NCBI GenBank assembly: GCA_905221605.1
Contig: CAJNDS010002226.1
Coordinates: 1 to 42,500, forward strand
Reading direction: 5' to 3'
DNA from: Symbiodinium natans
Lineage: Eukaryota; Sar; Dinophyceae; Suessiales; Symbiodiniaceae
Length of the DNA stretch: 42,500 nt
Of this stretch, positions 9,537 to 18,455 are shown piece by piece. The position numbers were made by a program, and so were the translations under genes. The notes below the pieces were generated by a model. That model saw only the letters and a list, made by a program, of their open reading frames with translations. It had not been told where the DNA came from and searched no databases. Each line of letters begins with the position of its first letter. The stretch's first letter is position 1.

Positions 9537-9990
9537 CCAACCCTAAACCCTAAGCCCTAAACCCTAAACCCTAAACCCTAAACCCTAAACCCTAAGCCCT
9601 AAACCCTAAACCCAAAACCCATAACCCTAAACCCTAAACCCTAAACCCTAAACCCTAAGCCCTAAACCCTAAACCCAAAACCCAAAACCCAAAACCCTAA
9701 ACCCGAAACCCTAAACCCTAAACTAAAACCTAAACCCTAAACCGTAAACCCTAAACCCTAAACTCTAAACCCTAAACCCTACACCCGAAACCCTAAACCC
9801 GAAACCCTAAACCTTAAAACCTAAACCCTAAACCCTAAAGCCTAAACCCTAAACCCCCTAGACCTTAAAACCTAAACCCTAAACCCTAAACCCTAAACCG
9901 TAAACCCTAAACCGTAAACCCTAAACCCTAAACCCCAAACCCGAAACCCTAAAACCCTACACCCTAAAACCTAAACCCTCAACCCTAAAC
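9537..9990 (-). repeat. Largest telomeric block, about 450 bp of CCCTAAA and variants
   Basis: Mostly CCCTAAA, with CCCGAAA, CCCAAAA, CCGTAAA, CCTTAAA and CCTAAAA variants that are themselves locally repeated in groups. Internal duplications are visible, for example AAGCCCTAAACCCTAAACCC around 9548, 9595 and 9657. Homogeneity is lower than in the short islands, suggesting an older tract with local tandem duplication. Confidence 0.95.
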
Positions 9991-9995
9991 CCCAA

Positions 9996-10135
9996 GCACT
10001 GCGCCTGAAATGCACCATGTGTGCGTCTGAAATGCCCCCGGTATGGTTCTGAATTGTCTCCCGTCGGGATCCCGAACACCGGGCCTGAAATTCGTACCTG
10101 AAATGACCCTAGGTGCGTCAGAAACGTACAACGCT
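9996..10135 (-). repeat. Inverted relatives of the GTTTCAGG repeat
   Basis: CGCCTGAAATGCACC, TGCGTCTGAAATGCC, GGCCTGAAATTCG and ACCTGAAATGACC are reverse-complement relatives of the 9.1-9.2 kb motif. The telomeric block is therefore bracketed by inverted copies. Confidence 0.7.
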
Positions 10136-10148
10136 CGCGGGTGAGGGG

Positions 10149-10186
10149 GCGCGTTTTTTTTTTTTTTTTTTTGCTGCGGGTGCGGG
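10149..10186 (+). repeat. Single GCGCG-T-tract minisatellite unit
   Basis: GCGCG, about 20 T, GCTGCGGGTGCGGGG. Inverted, drifted relatives (CACCCACAGCAAAAAAGCAC) follow at about 10238-10277. Confidence 0.85.
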
Positions 10187-10277
10187 GGCGACACGCGCCA
10201 GGTCACTCACTCACCGGGGCGGCCCCCGAAAAAAACACCCACAGCAAAAAAGCACCCACAACAAAAAGAAACACGGG

Positions 10278-10625
10278 TTCCCCCTTAGCCCACCCAGCGC
10301 CCTTAAAATATGGGTACAAGCAATTTCCAAAGCCTCCACACAAGCCAGGCATTGTTAACAAGAAGATCATAGAAAACCATGCAACGCGATGCTGATATTG
10401 TAAAAGTTCTGGCTTTCTGGAGATACAATCCTATTTTCTGATGAATAATTCTGTTCTTACAAGAACTGATACTGATGTTCTGGAGATTGCCAAGTAAAAT
10501 ACATAATGCTTCCTAAGCCTTTATGGTTGTATACACTTTCAAAATAGTGATAGAAAAGTTTAAAAGGTATATCATGGGAAAATAGCTAGGTGGAGGACAT
10601 GCAAAACCCCAATTGCAAACCTCAC
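10278..10625. other. Unassigned AT-rich unique sequence
   Basis: No element, RNA or supported open frame seen. Confidence 0.45.
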
Positions 10626-10627
10626 AG

Positions 10628-10679
10628 ACCTAAACCCTAAACCCTAAACCCTAAACCCTAAACCCTAAACCCTAAACCC
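10628..10679 (-). repeat. CCCTAAA island, left half of a divergent pair
   Basis: About seven clean units. A TTTAGGG island lies only 85 bp to the right. Confidence 0.95.
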
Positions 10680-10764
10680 GACAAAGCCCTCAAATCCTGG
10701 GGGGCCCGCGACGAGCAGGGCACCGCGTCGGCCGGCTCGAGCCTCCTCTCGGGACTTCTTCAAA

Positions 10765-10811
10765 TTAGGGTTTAGGGTTTAGGGTTTAGGGTTTAGGGTT
10801 TAGGGTTTAGG
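10765..10811 (+). repeat. TTTAGGG island, right half of a divergent pair
   Basis: About six clean units. Together with 10628-10679 the arrangement is CCCTAAA - 85 bp GC-rich DNA - TTTAGGG, the polarity of the two ends of a linear chromosome. Confidence 0.95.
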
Positions 10812-11286
10812 GGAACTTGTTGAAACGAGGGGTTCCTCTGAGTTTGCAGAGGGTGGGGGTTGGGTGAGTTTTTGAAGACGGTTTCTTCAGGCTTGGGGCT
10901 GGGCTTTCGTCGTGGAGGGTGTAGGGCTTCTGGTGACAAAAATGCAGGGATTTTGATGGTAGTGTTCTGACCCTCTCATTGGAAAATGGAGCACAAATCA
11001 ATTTGGACAGGTCTCCTGGGCAAGTTTGTTGATGTGATTGAAGGGGCGGGCTATACTTGAGTTCCGGGACTTCGTCATTTTGATTCTATTTCTTGTATGT
11101 TTGTTTCATGCATATTATCATTGTCTTGTTTTGGGGGAGGGGGGGGCGGAGGGCAGGTAACACTACTTCGGAAATCATGCGCCTGCCACGCTTCTCGACG
11201 AAAACAGGCCTCAATTGTGGACCCTGCACTTTCGTGCTACTGGCGAGCACCCGAAAGCACCTGAGGCAGCGCTAAGCCCTGCAAAT
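10812..11286. other. Unassigned sequence
   Basis: Short frames on both strands (10807-11001 minus; 11093-11275 plus) without recognisable motifs. Confidence 0.4.
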
Positions 11287-11444
11287 AATCCCCTCCTCCG
11301 AATATTAGGGTTTAGGGTTTAGGGTCCCCCCCCTCCTCTTACCCCCCAAATATAAAATACCACCAGTATAGTTAGCTATGGTATGTGAGGGGTTTTGAAT
11401 ATTCGGGAGTGGGGGGGCGGGGCTTAATATTATCGGAGGGGATT
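11287..11444. mobile_element. Hairpin element with a telomeric insertion in one arm
   Basis: AATCCCCTCC...CCGAATATTA at the left pairs with TAATATTATCGGAGGGGATT at the right. A further inner pairing joins a C-rich segment with GGAGTGGGGGGG. A short TTTAGGG tract (about 11307-11325) occupies the left arm only, right after ATATTA. The element is single copy here, so its edges rest on the inverted repeat alone. Confidence 0.6.
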
Positions 11445-11615
11445 TTAGTGCTTGTCATGTGGCACGAAAGACATGACTCAGCTTGTTTGTCGTTCAAGGC
11501 GCGGTGTCAGGTTGCTGAGTAGCTTTGGTTGGCGAAACCAGTTGACCATGATACATCTTTGCTCTTCATGTGCGGGGAGGACAGCGCCCCTCTGCCGCCG
11601 CCCCTCCGATTGGAT

Positions 11616-11732
11616 CCCTAAACCCTAAACCCTAAACCCTAAACCCTAAACCCTAAACCCTAAACCCTAAACCCTAAACCCTAAACCCTAAACCCTAAAC
11701 CCTAAACCCCTAAACCTTAAACCCTAAACCCG
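11616..11732 (-). repeat. CCCTAAA island (about 16 units)
   Basis: Clean units with a terminal CCCCTAAACCTTAAA drift. Confidence 0.95.
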
Positions 11733-11818
11733 AAGGCAAGTGAACTGCACAACTTTTAACCCTAGAACGAACCTCCCTGCACAGCGGTGCTTCGACGAGG
11801 TGTGGCGCCATGGGACTG

Positions 11819-11846
11819 GTTTAGGATTTAGGGTTTAGGGTTTACT
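11819..11846 (+). repeat. Short TTTAGGG island
   Basis: TTTAGGATTTAGGGTTTAGGG, then TTTACTTAGGG. It lies about 90 bp from the preceding CCCTAAA island, again in divergent order. Confidence 0.85.
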
Positions 11847-11849
11847 TAG

Positions 11850-12437
11850 GGTTGCAGGGAGAACCGGAGCAGGAGAGTTTCAAGTCACACCTCCCCCACT
11901 AACCCTGCAACCCCTCAAACGCCAGCCTTGAACGCCCAAAACCCACCAAATCCTCCAAAACCCCAGCGCAGGCCTGGGACCCCAAGCCCATGAACGCCAA
12001 ACCCTAACCCTAACCCCTCAACCTGAACCATATCAGCCCATGTCCTTGCGCACAAATGAGCTGGACATGGCTGAACCTGGTAAAGCAGGTCTCTGGCCGA
12101 ATGGGTGAGGGGGAGTAGCAACAAGCCCGAAGCATGGGCTTGCTGTCCTGCGCCTGAACAAACGCATTTTTTTCCAGGGATTGCCATGGTTTTCTAGGAC
12201 TCCGGATGCCTTGTTGCCTAAACCGAACGGTTTTGGGCACGAGGTTCGACGTGTTTGCTGCTGAACCAGAACTAGCCGCATGAGGCCCACGATTTGCCCG
12301 GTATGTGGGAGGACGAGGTCTTGGGCAAAGGTTGGAACCTTACGTTTTCGGGCACTTCCCGAGCAAAGGCTCTCAACGCGTTCAGGCATTAAACCTCAAA
12401 GCCGTCCACGCCCACTTCAGCCCACTTGGTGCATGCC
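11850..12437. other. Unassigned sequence with overlapping frames
   Basis: Three overlapping minus-strand frames (11915-12389) and one plus frame (12280-12480) are present. None is recognisable and the segment contains decayed telomeric words near 11995-12020. Not called as genes. Confidence 0.4.
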
Positions 12438-12536
12438 GGGGCTTCTGCAATTAGGGGTGCCTTCTTGGGGTTCTCATTAGAAGGGAATCCTACTATTTGG
12501 GGTCTATTTTAGGGGTCCCCTTCTTTCGTAAACCCC
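12438..12536 (-). mobile_element. Family D MITE-like element
   Basis: GGGGCTTCTGCAATTAGGGG at the left and TTTCGTAAACCCCC at the right, with the family interior word GGGAATCCTACTATTTGGGG. Related copies lie at 13.9, 15.8, 38.2 and 39.8 kb. Strand is given relative to the 38.2-kb copy. Edges are approximate. Confidence 0.65.
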
Positions 12537-12729
12537 CTCAAACCTCAAGAAAAAACACCTTCCACACGTCCGTACTTAGAAGCAGCCAAGTTTAGGTGTG
12601 CGGGTTCGTGTGGGTACAGACTGCAAAACAGCAACCCTCAACCCTCAAGCCCTCGGAAGCTATACCGAAAACCCTCCTAAATCACAAACCCCTCAAACGC
12701 AAAGGCATCCCGGCCTGCAATTCAACGCC

Positions 12730-12930
12730 AAACCCCAAACCCCAAACCCCAAACCCCAAACCCCAAACCCCAAACCCCAAACCCCAAACCCCAAACCCCA
12801 AACCCCAAACCCCAAACCCCAACCCCAAACCCCCAACCCCAAACCCCAAACCCCAAACCCCAAACCCCAAACCCCAAACCCCAAACCCCAAACCCTAAAC
12901 CCTAAACCCTAAACCCTAAACCCTAAACCC
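12730..12930 (-). repeat. CCCCAAA variant array passing into CCCTAAA
   Basis: About 23 nearly perfect CCCCAAA heptamers (12730-12892; one irregular CCCCAACCCC patch near 12818-12842) switch abruptly to five CCCTAAA units. The plus-strand frames give PNPKPQT repeats and are artefacts. Confidence 0.95.
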
Positions 12931-12999
12931 CAAACCTGAAACGCAGCCCAATGGAGGCCGATGCCCAAGGCCCCTCTCCCAGCTCCGAGACCCTACAGG

Positions 13000-13080
13000 G
13001 TTAGGGTTTAGGGTTTAGGGTTTAGGGTTTAGGGTTTAGGGTTTAGGGTTTAGGGTTTAGGGTTTAGGGTTTAGGGTTAG
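13000..13080 (+). repeat. TTTAGGG island (about 11 units)
   Basis: Clean units. It faces away from the CCCTAAA end of the preceding array across 70 bp of unique DNA. Confidence 0.95.
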
Positions 13081-13214
13081 GGATTAGGAACGTTCTGAAC
13101 CTTAAACGTCTCTGAAGCAGATGACCAAAGTCCAGAGGCCCCAGCTCCAGGGAAGGGCTTGCGGCTCAAAACTACAACAACCAAAAAAACCGAAACTTGA
13201 GCCAATGATGTCGG

Positions 13215-13248
13215 GGTTAGGGTTTAGGGTTTAGGGGTTAGGGGTTAT
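13215..13248 (+). repeat. Short TTTAGGG/TTAGGGG island
   Basis: Four units with an extra G in two of them. Confidence 0.8.
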
Positions 13249-13354
13249 GGCTTCAGGCTTCAAAATCAACGTCTCGAGGGTTGAGAGTCTCCTGGTTCGC
13301 CTTGGGATATGAGAGCAGAGCCTGTTTTTAGGGTTTAGGCTTGGGGTTTACTTA

Positions 13355-13456
13355 CTTACTGGGCCCAAAACCCAAGGAAATGAAAGCTGAAACTTTCAGA
13401 ATAAACTACCTCATAAGAAGCCCACATGTGGAAAAGTTGGGATTTGAGCCAGTAAG
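13355..13456. mobile_element. MITE-3 copy 2 (102 bp)
   Basis: CTTACTGGGCCCAAAACCCA and its inverted counterpart ending GAGCCAGTAAG flank a core closely matching 4322-4422. The flanking tetramers, CTTA (13351-13354) and CATA (13457-13460), differ at one base, so the duplication has probably drifted. Confidence 0.8.
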
Positions 13457-13584
13457 CATAAACCCCTAAAGAGCTAGGGAACAAGGGTGGCGGCGCCCAC
13501 ATCGTAGACACTTAGACCCTAGAAGGCCATTTTTCAGGCCCCAAGGCTTCGGAGCTCCGGGATATACCTGAAGGCTTCAAGCTA

Positions 13585-13675
13585 GGGTTCAGGGTTTAGG
13601 GTTTAGGGTTCAGGGTTCAGGGTGCAGGGTTCAGGGTTCAGGGTTCAGGGTTCAGGGTTTAGGGGGCCTAGGGGT
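13585..13675 (+). repeat. TTCAGGG-rich variant telomeric island
   Basis: TTTAGGG units are followed by a run of TTCAGGG (with one TGCAGGG). Confidence 0.9.
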
Positions 13676-13885
13676 TTAGGTGTTTCGGGAAGGTTTAGGG
13701 CTTTCAAGCCTATAGATAGGGGCTCCAATTAAGGCAGTTTTTGCGGAAAGGGGACATGCATCTGCAGAATTCAAGGCCCCTTGCAAGGTTAGGGAAAACG
13801 GCTCAAGAAAGCCTCGTTAGGGTTTAGGGTTTCGAGGGTGAACAGGAAAAAAGACATCTCTTAAACTATATTAGGGGCTCAAAAT

Positions 13886-13975
13886 GGGGACTTTACGAAA
13901 ATAAGGGACCCCTGAGATAGACCCCCAAACAGTAGGACTCCCTTATAAGAAGGAACCCCATTTTCGGAACCCCCC
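13886..13975 (+). mobile_element. Family D MITE-like element
   Basis: Starts GGGGACTTTACGAAAATAAG and ends CATTTTCGGAACCCC. The interior CAGTAGGACTCCCTTATAAG matches the other D copies. The right end merges with a poly-C run. Confidence 0.7.
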
Positions 13976-13982
13976 CCCCCCC

Positions 13983-14603
13983 AGAATTGTTATGGAGCTC
14001 CTGAAAGTACTAGATACAATGAGCCGCCCATTTCTATGATCTTGGCCGCCAGGGCAGCTGGAAGGCATTTTACGGTGCATTCTTGGATCGCGAGGAAGGG
14101 GTTAGTAGCTTACCGAAGATACTATCTTTATTTATTTTAACAATCCGAACAAACAAGTCTCTAAACTTCTCCATGAATCCTACAGTACAAGCGTCATGTG
14201 ATGTGAAGGCGAATCCCAGAACCTCGAAGGGGTTTAGGGTTTCGGATTCCGGGCTTAGGGATGAGGGACCCCCAAAGGCCTGCATCGAAGACAACACCAC
14301 CGAGGCTTTTCAGACGTACGCATAAGTTTCAGGCAAGTCAAGGATCGCCACGAGCAGGGCGCTCACGCAGTTTAGGGTTTAGGACCCTGATAAGCCTGCA
14401 AAACTCTGAGCCCTAAGCACCTGGGAAAAGGGGGAAAAGGTTCCAAGCAAGATCCGCGCGCCGGGCGTGGTACCCTTGTAGTTGCTGTGGGCTTAGGGGT
14501 TCATATTATGGGGTTTGAAGATCAGTGTGCTCTTGTGCAGGGTTGCAAGGTTCGTCTCCAGGTTCGGATTCGGCTAAAGCCTTAAAGCTTGCAATGGGTT
14601 TCT

Positions 14604-14605
<2 letters not shown>
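13983..14605. other. Unassigned sequence
   Basis: Short frames on both strands between 14070 and 14325. One TTTAGGGTTT word at 14231 and another at 14370. No gene supported. Confidence 0.4.
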
Positions 14606-15131
<526 letters not shown>

Positions 15132-15220
15132 CGTCCAGGTGCGTACGCGTGTCATGCTATCCACACACAACTTATCTTGCGACTCCAAGTCCTCCTCATA
15201 CTAACATCCACAAGCCCGGG

Positions 15221-15258
15221 TGACCCTAAACCCTAAATCCTAAACCCTAAACCCTAAC
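15221..15258 (-). repeat. Short CCCTAAA island
   Basis: Five units, one of them CCTAAAT. Confidence 0.9.
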
Positions 15259-15548
15259 GCCAAAACCCAGGTGCGAACAGGTGGAAACCCCGATTTTCTG
15301 CCGAGTCTTTCGTGCTTCGTCGACTCCCATGGGCCTACTCGAAACCTACACCCCTCGCCCTATGCCCCTTAACCAAGATAGCCCATTCTGGATCGAAATT
15401 AAGGTAGTCAACCCCCTGCTAACCCTAAATCCTAAACCCTAAACCACTAAAATCGGCAACTCAACCCTCGTGAGCACCCTCTGTGCTGCGGACACCGATA
15501 CAAGCTTAACTGAACAGGCAGGCTTTGGCTTAGCGGAAGGTTCATATG

Positions 15549-15744
15549 CTTAGTAGCCCAGTAACCACATGTGGAGCTTAGGGTTTAGGGTTTAGGGTTT
15601 GGGTTTTGGGGTTTGGGGTTTAGGGTTAGGTAGCCCAGTAACCACATTATAAGAAGGGCACCCTTTTTTGGGGGTCGGTTACTTTATAAGGGGACCTTGA
15701 ACCTAAATAAAAAACAGGGAAAAGGGTACCACTGGGCTAACAAG
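15549..15744 (+). mobile_element. MITE-2 copy 1, split by a telomeric insertion, TATG target duplication
   Basis: The element starts CTTAGTAGCCCAGTAACC and ends ACTGGGCTAACAAG. TATG flanks it at 15545-15548 and 15745-15748. An 18-bp segment, GTAGCCCAGTAACCACAT, is present twice (15553-15570 and 15630-15647), separated by 59 bp of degenerate TTTAGGG repeat. Removing one 18-mer and the tract restores a 119-bp element, like the 112-bp copy at 36236-36347. Confidence 0.82.
15571..15629 (+). repeat. Telomeric tract inserted inside MITE-2
   Basis: Begins GTGGAGCTTAGGG, continues with TTTAGGG units and TTTGGGG variants, and ends TTTAGGGTTAG. It is bounded on both sides by the 18-bp host duplication. 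Confidence 0.85.
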
Positions 15745-15746
15745 TA

Positions 15747-15940
15747 TGGGGGTTCACGCAAATAAGGGACCCCTATAATACCAAAATACTAGGGTTTAGG
15801 GTTTAGGGTTTAGGGTTTGAAACTAGGGGTACCTTGCTGGGTCCTGGTAAACAGGGAATCCTGCTTTTTGGGTTCAAACAAACAGTAGGATCCCCGAAGA
15901 ATAAAGACCTTAATGAGGTACCCCTAAGTTCGGAAACCCC
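15747..15940. mobile_element. Family D fragment, TTTAGGG tract, then a family D element
   Basis: GGGGGTTCACGCAAATAAGG and GACCCCTATAAT (15748-15780) match the start of family D. A four-unit TTTAGGG tract follows (15790-15817). Then a second D-like inverted repeat runs from GAAACTAGGGGTACCTT to AAGTTCGGAAACCCC (about 15819-15940), with the interior word CAAACAGTAGGATCCCC. Confidence 0.6.
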
Positions 15941-15959
15941 ATTTCGACCCTAGAATTTC

Positions 15960-16304
15960 GGGCTCAGGGTTTGGAAAGCCAGGCCCGCAATGTCGTGATT
16001 TGGGGTTCTGAAACTGGTGTCTAGGGTTTAGTTTCTAGATGCAGGGATAGTTAGCGGAAGGATAGGGGTTCTGAGGGGCTTGTCAGGGTTTAGCCTGCAA
16101 GGATTTTCGGACATGGGGATGTAAGGTTTAGGGTACAATACCGCGAAACATATGAATCTCTACAGTCCTCGGGTTGTGCAACATGTTCTCTGCCAGCCTG
16201 CCTGGCTCCATCAAATGGACAGCATGCAAGGAACCAATCAAAGCACGATCGCTGGGGGCCCGGGGGGTGGGGGGTGGCGGTGGGAAGCCTTCGGCTCGGC
16301 AACT
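15960..16304. other. Unassigned sequence
   Basis: Isolated GGGTTTAG words, no element edges and no supported frame. Confidence 0.4.
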
Positions 16305-16307
16305 GGA

Positions 16308-16394
16308 GGTTTAGGGTTCGGGTTAGCTGGGTTTCGGGTTAAAGGGTTAAAAGGGTTAAAAGGGTCTAGGGTTTAGGGTTTAGGGTTTAGGGCT
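16308..16394 (+). repeat. Degenerate telomeric island with GGGTTAAAA units
   Basis: GTTTAGGGTTCGGGTTAG, then GGGTTAAA and two GGGTTAAAA variants, then four TTTAGGG units. Confidence 0.8.
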
Positions 16395-16544
16395 TCGTGT
16401 ATTGCGCCTCTGGCTCCTGATTCTTGAAAAAATTTCGGGATGCGACGCGCTGCAGCGCCCAGGCACTGAGCCCCTCGTAACACCCTCAATATTAAACCCC
16501 CGCAACGAGGGGGTTTAAGGTTTAGGGTTTAGAGGGCATAATCT

Positions 16545-16646
16545 TAGGGTTGCTCCCCTTTTATACTAATAGTCCTTCACGGAGGATTCTAGCAACCCCT
16601 GCTCTACTCCCTATTCAGGACTGCTAGTTTGAGGGGGGACATCCCA
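16545..16646. mobile_element. Family A MITE-like element, copy 2
   Basis: GGGTTGCTCCCCTTTTATAC followed by TAATAGTCCTTCA, and CCCTATTCAGGACTGCTAGT followed by TTGAGGGGGGACATCCC, form the family A inverted ends. No clear target duplication. A short TTTAGGG tract (16513-16531) lies just upstream. Confidence 0.7.
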
Positions 16647-16709
16647 TGCAGCAGGCCCAGGGAAGCTCTAGAAGGGCAGATTCCTCAGCTTCTAGTGTTT
16701 AATGTGGTC

Positions 16710-17359
16710 TCCTGATTAGTGTGGGGGGGCCCCTCCCCCCCCCCCCCCCCCCCCCAAACTAATTCCGCCCCCGCAATAGTAACAAAAAAAAAAAAACGGA
16801 ACCCCCAAACTAATTTTCGGCCCCGCCCCCCCCCCCGGCTCCTCTTCATTTCCTCTTGGCTCCTCTTCCCTCTCCTCTTCCCTCTCCTCTTCCCTCTCCT
16901 CTTCCCTCTCCTCTTCCTCTCCTCTTCCTCTCCTCTTCCTCTTAGGTAATGTTGTCTGCATATGAATTTAAAGGGGATCCATCTATCCCAACCAAGCCAG
17001 CCCGCAAAAGAAAATATAATTCCGGGGGAGCAAACGTTTTATATTATACGGCATTCGGGCAGCTGCTGGACCCCCCTTGGAAATTTGATTGCCCGGCCTC
17101 GGTACAAAAGCATTTTATAAGGAAATCTTAGTTTTGGGGCTAGGCCTGGAGACTGAAGATTTCAGGGCCCGACAACCTCAGGCCTCAAGGTTTAGCTCAG
17201 GTAAGCTCAGATGAGCTCAGCTCAGGTAAGCTTTTTTTCTCTCTTCCGAAACCCATGCCCGAAAAACTTTTCAGTATAGTGGGGGGGCAGCCGAATCTTT
17301 GTCCCCTGAAATATTTTTTGAAAACTTTTCAGTATTGACGGGGTCCACACTAATCAGGA
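16710..17359. mobile_element. Candidate 650-bp element with 15-bp terminal inverted repeats
   Basis: TCCTGATTAGTGTGG at 16710-16724 is exactly inverted at 17345-17359. Inside are poly-C (about 16734-16756), inverted fragments of the end (CCCCCAAACTAATTTTCGG), a 12-bp TCCTCTTCCCTC tandem repeat (about 16857-16942), GCTCAGGTAA repeats near 17195-17230 and two copies of AAAACTTTTCAGTAT. A 60-residue frame (16949-17131) is not recognisable. No target duplication seen, and only one copy in the window. Confidence 0.5.
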
Positions 17360-17547
17360 TGCAACATTAGGGTTTAGGGTTTCGGGTTTAGGTTTAGGGC
17401 TTCGTGATTAAGAAAACAAAGGCACCCTTATCGCAAAATAGTCGTTTCTCATCCAGCGCCACGACGCCGGAATCCAACACCGTTGACACTTCATTCATGC
17501 TGAACTCACTGAACCTATCCTCGGCCTTACCCAGACACAAGAGTGAC

Positions 17548-17642
17548 CTAGGAATGCAAAGCTACGTTTTATTGGTTTAAAGGGCTCATAAGAGAACCTC
17601 AACCCCCTACAAAGGGCAATATGGGCCTACTCTGGGTCCTAG
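17548..17642. mobile_element. Family B MITE-like element, copy 1 (95 bp)
   Basis: Begins CTAGGAATGCAAAGC and ends GGCCTACTCTGGGTCCTAG. Matching ends occur at 23288-23386, and a weaker copy lies at about 40688-40757. The CTAGGA/TCCTAG ends are inverted. No convincing target duplication. A CCCTAAA island starts immediately after the right end. Confidence 0.6.
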
Positions 17643-17722
17643 CCCTGAACCCTAAACCCTAAACCCTAAACCCTAAACCCTAAACCCTAAACCCTAAACC
17701 CTAAACCCTAAACCCTAAACCC
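17643..17722 (-). repeat. CCCTAAA island (about 11 units)
   Basis: Clean array directly adjoining the family B element. Confidence 0.95.
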
Positions 17723-17873
17723 GCCTCAAAGCTGGTCCTAGTGGCCCAACCCGGGCACAGTGCCCGCCTGGTACTTCACGTGCAGAAGGCGCGGGAACGC
17801 AGCTGCGGAACTGATTTCGTGCGAGAGACCACGAAGCATGAAGCACGCGTGCCGACAACCGACTCCAAAGTTG

Positions 17874-17972
17874 TTTAGGGTTTAGGGTTTAGGGTTTAGG
17901 GTTTAGGGTTTAGGGTTTAGGGTTTAGGGTTTAGGGTTTAGGGTCTAGGGTCTAGGGTTCAGGGTCTAGAGT
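17874..17972 (+). repeat. TTTAGGG island (about 13 units)
   Basis: Clean units, ending in TCTAGGG and TTCAGGG variants. Confidence 0.95.
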
Positions 17973-18159
17973 GCTTTGAAGTACGTGCGACATCCCAAAA
18001 CCACACGCAACTTCTCAGAAGCTGCTCATATTGACACCCAAAATCCGGAGCCCTGCCGAAGACGTCCAATAAAGTGAAGCTACAAGGAGAGACAAAAGGA
18101 GCATACACAAGGCAACAGGGAGCCTTAGCTTAAGCCTCGGCCCGCCTAGGCTTTGGGAA

Positions 18160-18258
18160 TTTAGGGTTTAGGGTTTAGGGTTTAGGGTTTGGGGTTTAGG
18201 GTTTAGGGTTTAGGGTTTGGGGTTTAGGGTTTAGGGTTTGGGGTTTAGGGTTTAAGGG
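18160..18258 (+). repeat. TTTAGGG island with periodic TTTGGGG units
   Basis: Three TTTGGGG variants are spaced regularly among TTTAGGG units (roughly every 28 bp), suggesting duplication of a four-heptamer block. Confidence 0.9.
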
Positions 18259-18354
18259 GGCTGACTACTTGTCGAATGGAGGTGGGGATCCTCAAGGGCC
18301 AAAGTGGGTGCGTGATGTGGGTTGGATAGACACCTTAGTCACAGCTTTTGCCCT

Positions 18355-18455
18355 ACACCCTAAACCCCAAACCCTTACCCCCCTTAATCTGAAACTCTAA
18401 ATCCTTAACCCTTAACCCTTACCTAAAATCTAAACCCTCAACCCTTAACCCTTGG
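18355..18455 (-). repeat. Decayed CCCTAAA/CCCTTAA island
   Basis: CCCTAAACCCCAAACCC followed by CCCTTAACCCTTAACCCTTA words. Confidence 0.8.

Noticed and set aside
12596-12912. PNPKPQT and GFGVWGL repeat proteins
   Set aside because: These are CCCCAAA heptamers read through in frames without stops. The same array is open in more than one frame and on both strands.
16943-17131. Exon beginning after the pyrimidine tract ending CTTAG at 16944
   Set aside because: The pyrimidine tract is a simple 12-bp tandem repeat and the following 60-residue frame shows no recognised family.
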